A stretch of 24,820 bases of DNA from Acidimicrobiaceae bacterium. Its GTDB lineage: Bacteria; Actinomycetota; Acidimicrobiia; Acidimicrobiales; RAAP-2. Made by a program: the position numbers and the translations under genes. Numbering within the stretch: the first letter of the stretch is position 1; every line of letters begins with the position of its first letter. Location: contig PLCI01000113.1 of the NCBI GenBank assembly GCA_003135595.1, positions 32,153 to 56,972 of the forward strand. Reading direction: 5' to 3'. This document shows positions 21,112 through 24,820 of the stretch, one piece after another. Under the pieces are notes generated by a model that was not told where the DNA came from, did no database searches, and saw only the letters and a program-made list of their open reading frames with translations.

Positions 21112-22826
21112 CCGACGTCCTCGTCCCGCAAGCGCCGATGGCTTCGGTGCCCGAGCGCACGGTCGTCACGCTCGAGAACGTCCGCGCGGTCAGCCGCAGC
21201 AGGTCGTTCGGATTCGGCGCTGCCGTGATCGTGATCGCCCTCATCGAGCTTCTGAAGTTCGGCCTCTGGACCTCTGGGCTGCTCGAGTCGACGATCACCT
21301 TCGACGACAACACCGCAACGGCCATCCCGTCGCTCTCCACGGCGATCCCGTCGCCGTCAATCCTGCTCCAGGTCGTCGTGGGCGTCCTCGGTGGCCTTGC
21401 GACCGCAGCAGGGGTCATGCTCATCACTCGACGCTCGACGCGAACGTTCAGCTATCTCCTCGTCCCCGTCGGCCTCATCCTCGTCGCGTGGCCGCTCGCG
21501 CTGCTGGCGAACCTGAACGGTCCCGGCCTTCAGCAGGTCGCCGTTGGCGTGCTCGGGGGCCTCACGATCGCAGCGGGGGTCGTGCTCGTCGTGCGACGGA
21601 GGGCCCAATCGCTCAGCGTCGTGTTCATCGCCGCCGGTGCCATTCTCATCGCGTGGCCGCTCGCGCTGCTGGCGAACCTGAACGGTCCCGGCGACATATT
21701 GAAGCCACTCACGTTGCCGGTCACGGGCGCCGCGTGGGTCGTCGGAGCGGTCACCCTCGTCGGTGGGCTCGTCCTCGTCGTGACGCGCTCGGCAAGGGCT
21801 GCGTACCCGATCTTCTTCGTGGCAATGGCCCTGTTCATTCTCGTGTTCCTCCTGTGGGTCTCACGCGGCTCCAGCGTGAGCATCGTTCCCCAGCTCACGC
21901 TCACGCCGATCCTGGCAAGCACGTTCATCGCGGCGACGCCCCTCATGTTCGGCTCGCTCGCCGGAGTCGTCTGCGAGCGCGCCGGCGTGGTCAACATCGC
22001 GATCGAGGGTCAGTTCATGCTGGGCGCGCTGGGCAGCTCCATGCTCACCAGCTATATCGGCGCGACCACGCTTGGCTTTGCCGCAGGCACCGCCGTCGCC
22101 GCGGCCCTCGGCGGCCTCCTTGGCGCCATCCTCGCCTACATGGCACTGCACTTTCGCGCCAACCAGATCATCGTGGGCGTCGTGATCGTCTCGTTCTGCA
22201 CGGCGATGGTGCAGTTCATGCAGAACCAGGTGCTGAACAACTCGCAGTGGCTCAACATGGGCTACGGGACCCAACCCATCGCCATCCCGTGGCTGTCTCG
22301 CATCCCGATCCTCGGACCCGTGGTCTTCGACGAGAACTACTTCGTGTACCTCGCCATCGTGCTCGTGGCTGCCGTCAACGTCATCTTGTTCCGAACGCGC
22401 TGGGGACTGCGCATACGGTCCGTCGGCGAGAAGCCGAAGGCATCAGAGACCGTGGGCCTCAACGTCACGCGCATCCGGTTCCTCGTCGTCGTCCTGGGGG
22501 GCATGATCGCGGGCATTGGCGGGGCGGCGTTCACGATCGGCCTCGGCACGCCAATGATCGTGGGGATCACGGGCGGCCAGGGCTTCATCGCGCTCGCGAT
22601 CATGATCTTCGGTCGCTGGCGGCCGTGGGGGGCGTTCTCGGCGACACTGCTCTTCGGCTTCTCGCTCGCGATCGGCACGCAGTACGGGCTGTACGGGACG
22701 CAGTTCGGCGTGCCGGACCAGCTCATCACGGCGCTGCCGTACCTGATCACGATCGCCGCGGTCGCGGGCCTCGTCGGCAGGCCGCGGCCACCTGCCGCCG
22801 ACGGCATCCCCTACGAGCGCGAGTAG
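21108..22826 (+). CDS. Nucleoside ABC importer permease 2 with a repeated N-terminal membrane extension
   Basis: The 572-residue protein has a C-terminal permease core (about 265-560) that resembles YufQ-type permeases, with PLMFGSLAGVVCERAGVVNIAIEGQFMLGALGS, HFRANQIIVGVVI, RSVGEKPKASETVGLNV and FIALAIMIFGRWRPWGAF. Relatives are typically about 300-320 residues. The extra 250 residues at the N-terminus contain one helix and then three hydrophobic repeats. Units 1 (86-140) and 2 (141-195) are 55 residues each and very alike, both ending in AWPLALLANLNGPG. Unit 3 (about 196-245) is diverged. GTG 21108 is chosen because AGGAGG lies 9 bases upstream; ATG 21099 directly touches that site. Its last 16 bases overlap psuK on the other strand. 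Confidence 0.88.
   Translation: MTDVLVPQAPMASVPERTVVTLENVRAVSRSRSFGFGAAVIVIALIELLKFGLWTSGLLESTITFDDNTATAIPSLSTAIPSPSILLQVVVGVLGGLATAAGVMLITRRSTRTFSYLLVPVGLILVAWPLALLANLNGPGLQQVAVGVLGGLTIAAGVVLVVRRRAQSLSVVFIAAGAILIAWPLALLANLNGPGDILKPLTLPVTGAAWVVGAVTLVGGLVLVVTRSARAAYPIFFVAMALFILVFLLWVSRGSSVSIVPQLTLTPILASTFIAATPLMFGSLAGVVCERAGVVNIAIEGQFMLGALGSSMLTSYIGATTLGFAAGTAVAAALGGLLGAILAYMALHFRANQIIVGVVIVSFCTAMVQFMQNQVLNNSQWLNMGYGTQPIAIPWLSRIPILGPVVFDENYFVYLAIVLVAAVNVILFRTRWGLRIRSVGEKPKASETVGLNVTRIRFLVVVLGGMIAGIGGAAFTIGLGTPMIVGITGGQGFIALAIMIFGRWRPWGAFSATLLFGFSLAIGTQYGLYGTQFGVPDQLITALPYLITIAAVAGLVGRPRPPAADGIPYERE
21363..21692 (+). repeat. Tandem 165-bp duplication inside permease 2
   Basis: Two 165-base units (21363-21527 and 21528-21692) sit head to tail in frame. 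Their last 42 bases (21486-21527 and 21651-21692) are identical, while the first parts have drifted. The identical part could reflect gene conversion or recent duplication. Confidence 0.9.
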
Positions 22827-23752
22827 TTCGAACGCCAGTCCCCGGCGCCTCGCCTCGCCACGGCCCCGCGCGCGGCCTCGGCGGCGTCGACGAGGGCGTC
22901 GCCTGGGCTCGAGCCCCCGAGGCGGCGCACGAGGTAGGTGGCGGTGAGGCTGTCGCCGGCGCCGATCGTGTCCGCGACCGTCGTCGCCGACGCCGTTGCA
23001 TGGTGCAGCTCGCCGTCACTCGTTGCCACGAGCGCGCCGCGGGCACCCAAGGTGACGACGACCTCGCCCGCATGCACCAAGAGGTGGCGCGCGATCGCTG
23101 ATGGCTCGACGTGCGAGGTGAGGACCTCGCCCTCCTCCTGGTTGCAGAAGAGGTAGTCGACGCCGCTCACGCAACGAAGGAAGCGCTCCGCGCCGAGAGC
23201 ACGAAGCGGACCCGCGGAGCTCGAGTCGGCCGAGACCGTCGCGCCACACTCCCGTGCGAGCGCGAGCGCGCGGAGCCCCGCGGCGCGCGTCGCGTCGTCG
23301 AGCAGGCAGTACCCCGAGACGTGGACGTGGGTGCGCTCGTCGAGGAGCTCGGCGAGCGGCTCGACCATCGCGACGTCGAGCGTGAGGTTCGCGCCGCGAT
23401 CGGTCAGCATCGATCGCTGCCCGTCGCGCTCGACGAGCGCCACGACGACGCCGGTTGGTCGCTCCCCGCGAACGAGCAGTCCGACGTCCACACCCGCTGC
23501 CCGGAGCGCGACCGCGGCGGCGTCGCCGAACGGGTCGTCGCCGACGGCGCCAACCAGCGCGACCCTCGCGCCGGCGTGGGCCATCGCCACGGCCTGGTTG
23601 GCCCCTGCACCGCCGGGTGACGTCGAGATGACCGACGGCGTGTCCGACGCGTGGGCGAAGGGGGCTTCGACCTCGACGACCACGTCGAGCATCACGTCGC
23701 CCAGGACGTAGACCGTGGTCAGGGGCGCCGTTCGGGCTGCCCCAGCCGGCAC
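22811..23752 (-). CDS. psuK: PfkB-family sugar kinase, probable pseudouridine kinase
   Basis: The 313-residue protein is a ribokinase-like kinase. The N-terminal glycine motif SPGGAGANQAVAMAHAG (about 44-60) and C-terminal signature DTIGAGDSLTATYL with catalytic Asp267 are intact. It lies 4 bases after psuG, so the pair matches PsuK, which phosphorylates pseudouridine to pseudouridine 5'-phosphate, the substrate of PsuG. PfkB family members are hard to tell apart, so the substrate assignment rests on the neighbour; ribokinase is the main alternative. The start is GTG 23752, with GAGG a few bases before it. Its 3' end overlaps the convergent permease gene by 16 bases, leaving no room for a normal terminator between them. 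Confidence 0.82.
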   Translation of the reverse strand: MPAGAARTAPLTTVYVLGDVMLDVVVEVEAPFAHASDTPSVISTSPGGAGANQAVAMAHAGARVALVGAVGDDPFGDAAAVALRAAGVDVGLLVRGERPTGVVVALVERDGQRSMLTDRGANLTLDVAMVEPLAELLDERTHVHVSGYCLLDDATRAAGLRALALARECGATVSADSSSAGPLRALGAERFLRCVSGVDYLFCNQEEGEVLTSHVEPSAIARHLLVHAGEVVVTLGARGALVATSDGELHHATASATTVADTIGAGDSLTATYLVRRLGGSSPGDALVDAAEAARGAVARRGAGDWRSNYSRS

Positions 23753-23756
23753 CGCC

Positions 23757-24692
23757 TCAGTTCCCTAGCCCGCCGCTCGCGATCGCCACGGCCACCTGCG
23801 CGGCGACCGCGGCGTTGTCGAGGACGAGTGCGATATTGGACGAGACGCTCGTGCCCTCGGTCCTCTCGGCGAAGTGCGCAAGGAGGAACGGCGTGACGTC
23901 CGCGCCGCTGATCCCGCCCTCCACCGCGTCGTGGAGCCCGTCGGCGAGGACCTGGGCGTGCACCGCAGGGTCCATCTCGGAGCGCTCGGGCACTGGGTTG
24001 GCGAGCAGCATCCCGCGGCCCCCGAAACTGACGTGGTTGAGGAACGCCGCCGCCGCCTCCCCGGGCGACCCCACCATCCACGCGACCGCGCAGCCCGAGT
24101 CGCGGACGTAGAACCCGGGGAAGCGGTCGGTCCGGTAGCCCGCGACCGGGACCCCCAGGGTGTCGAGGCGCTCGAGCGTCGCGGGAACGTCGAGGATCGA
24201 CTTCACGCCCGAGGCGACGACCAGTGCCTCTGTCCGCGCCAGGGCGACGAGGTCGGCGGACTCATCGAACGATTCCCGCGCGCCCAGGTGCACACCGCCG
24301 ATGCCGCCCGTCGCCATCACCCGGACGCCGACACCGGACGCGAGCGAGATCGTCGCGGCGACCGTGGTGGCGCCGTCACGTCGAGCAGCGGCGGCAAAGC
24401 CGAGGTCGCGCGTGGAGAGCTTGGCGACGTCCTCGCGTCGATCGATCAGCCGGCGGACCTCCGCGGCCGCAAGGCCGATCACCGCGACGCCGTCGATCAT
24501 CCCGACGGTCGCCGGCACTGCTCCCCCGGCACGCACGACTGACTCGAGCTCCTCGCTGACGCGGACCGCGTCCTCAGCGGGGAGCCCGTGCACGAGCAGC
24601 GTCGTCTCGAGTGCGACGACCGCGGTGCCGTCGGCGACCGCGTCACGCACCTCGGCGCCGATCGCACACGGCGCGTGTTCGGAAAGGGTCAC
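23757..24692 (-). CDS. psuG: Pseudouridine-5'-phosphate glycosidase
   Basis: The 311-residue protein covers the whole family length. Residues corresponding to the E. coli PsuG active site are in place with a constant offset of two: Glu29 (ALETTLLVHGLP), Lys91 (VAKLSTRDL), Asp147 (FDESADL, metal site) and Lys164 (ASGVKSILD, the Schiff-base lysine). The enzyme splits the C-C glycosidic bond of pseudouridine 5'-phosphate to uracil and ribose 5-phosphate, or the reverse. It has a GTG start at 24692. A TACACT -10-like hexamer ends 9 bases upstream with no ribosome binding site, consistent with a leaderless mRNA. It forms an operon with psuK and lies divergent to cdd. Confidence 0.95.
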   Translation of the reverse strand: MTLSEHAPCAIGAEVRDAVADGTAVVALETTLLVHGLPAEDAVRVSEELESVVRAGGAVPATVGMIDGVAVIGLAAAEVRRLIDRREDVAKLSTRDLGFAAAARRDGATTVAATISLASGVGVRVMATGGIGGVHLGARESFDESADLVALARTEALVVASGVKSILDVPATLERLDTLGVPVAGYRTDRFPGFYVRDSGCAVAWMVGSPGEAAAAFLNHVSFGGRGMLLANPVPERSEMDPAVHAQVLADGLHDAVEGGISGADVTPFLLAHFAERTEGTSVSSNIALVLDNAAVAAQVAVAIASGGLGN

Positions 24693-24701
24693 GAGCGTCG
24701 A

Positions 24702-24711
24702 AGTGTAGTGT
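24702..24711. promoter_or_regulatory. Overlapping divergent -10 elements for psuG and cdd
   Basis: TACACT on the minus strand (24702-24707) and TAGTGT on the plus strand (24706-24711) share two bases. Each ends exactly 9 bases before its start codon (24692 and 24721), placing both transcription starts at or next to the codon. -35 boxes are not clear. Leaderless transcripts are common in actinobacteria. Confidence 0.5.
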
Positions 24712-24720
24712 TCGCGCCTG

Positions 24721-24820
24721 ATGGCGAACGGGGTGGCGACCGACGGGTCCGTCGACTGGGCGTCGCTGCGCGCCGCGGCCGACGACGCCGCGACTCGCGC
24801 GCACGCGCCGTACTCCGGGC
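24721..24820 (+). CDS. cdd: Cytidine deaminase (N-terminus only; cut by window edge)
   Basis: An open frame from ATG 24721 reads to the end of the window. After about 17 residues it gives a helix and then A-x-x-A-H-A-P-Y-S-G, the conserved beginning of the small zinc cytidine deaminases (A-Y-x-P-Y-S in relatives). The zinc ligands lie beyond the window, so activity cannot be checked. The enzyme converts cytidine or deoxycytidine to uridine or deoxyuridine, fitting the nucleoside importer and psuGK next to it. Confidence 0.75.
   Translation, partial: MANGVATDGSVDWASLRAAADDAATRAHAPYSG

Noticed and set aside
21020..23101. 693-codon plus-strand frame overlapping permease 2 and psuK
   Set aside because: Arg-rich shadow of permease 2 in another frame, continuing antisense to psuK.
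1..24820. CRISPR arrays, rRNA genes or insertion sequences
   Set aside because: I saw no regularly spaced short repeats, no rRNA-like sequence, and no transposase frame with terminal repeats. The 165-bp tandem repeat is coding sequence.

Overview
This is a GC-rich chromosomal window, most likely from an actinobacterium. Supporting signs are many GTG starts, ATGA/GTGA stop-start overlaps, promoters that predict leaderless transcripts, a deazaflavin/PPOX-type protein, and a homologue of the mycobacterial Rv0081 regulator. Acidimicrobiia or a relative is a guess that the sequence alone cannot prove.

Layout. (1) Positions 1-1616 (-) hold a secreted glycine-rich protein with a putative-Ig domain and a fibronectin-III-like domain, cut by the window edge. 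(2) Positions 1805-3129 (+) hold a two-gene SRPBCC / ArsR-SRPBCC operon. Its near-consensus promoter is overlaid by a 22-bp-arm palindrome. (3) Positions 3192-5158 (-) hold a CoA-disulfide-reductase/rhodanese fusion and, upstream of it, the truncated N-terminus of a sulfide:quinone-oxidoreductase-like gene. (4) Positions 5256-15174 look like two islands stacked on one tRNA-Arg(CCU) gene. The smaller, inner one (about 5256-6883) carries a pseudo-hydrolase/adenylate-cyclase gene with lower GC. The larger (6841-15143) is bounded by an exact 43-bp direct repeat of the tRNA 3' half. It carries six overlapping genes for a membrane complex related to group 4 [NiFe] hydrogenase and complex I, plus an ArsR regulator. 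The ends of the two islands resemble each other, and neither island contains an integrase. (5) Positions 15262-16374 (-) hold a TetR regulator and a PPOX-family flavin/F420 enzyme. (6) Positions 16375-17012 are a gene-free, structure-rich leader. (7) Positions 17013-22826 (+) hold a BMP-type nucleoside ABC importer: binding protein, a UUCG hairpin, a double ATPase and two permeases. (8) Positions 22811-24692 (-) hold psuG-psuK for pseudouridine breakdown, and from 24721 (+) the start of a cytidine deaminase.

How it works together. Blocks 7 and 8 form a nucleoside uptake and salvage locus, in which the importer probably feeds PsuK/PsuG and Cdd. The island complex keeps the proton-pumping membrane arm and the proximal Fe-S small subunit. 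Its large subunit lacks all four nickel-ligand cysteines (Ser218, Thr221, Ser473, Asn476), so it is very unlikely to be a hydrogenase. It matches the 'energy-converting hydrogenase-related' (Ehr) type and has the gene order of the M. tuberculosis Rv0082-Rv0087 locus. Here the Rv0081-like regulator follows the operon instead of preceding it. The best lead for something undescribed is the pair of integrase-less tRNA-Arg modules with shared ends, one of them carrying a complete Ehr complex.
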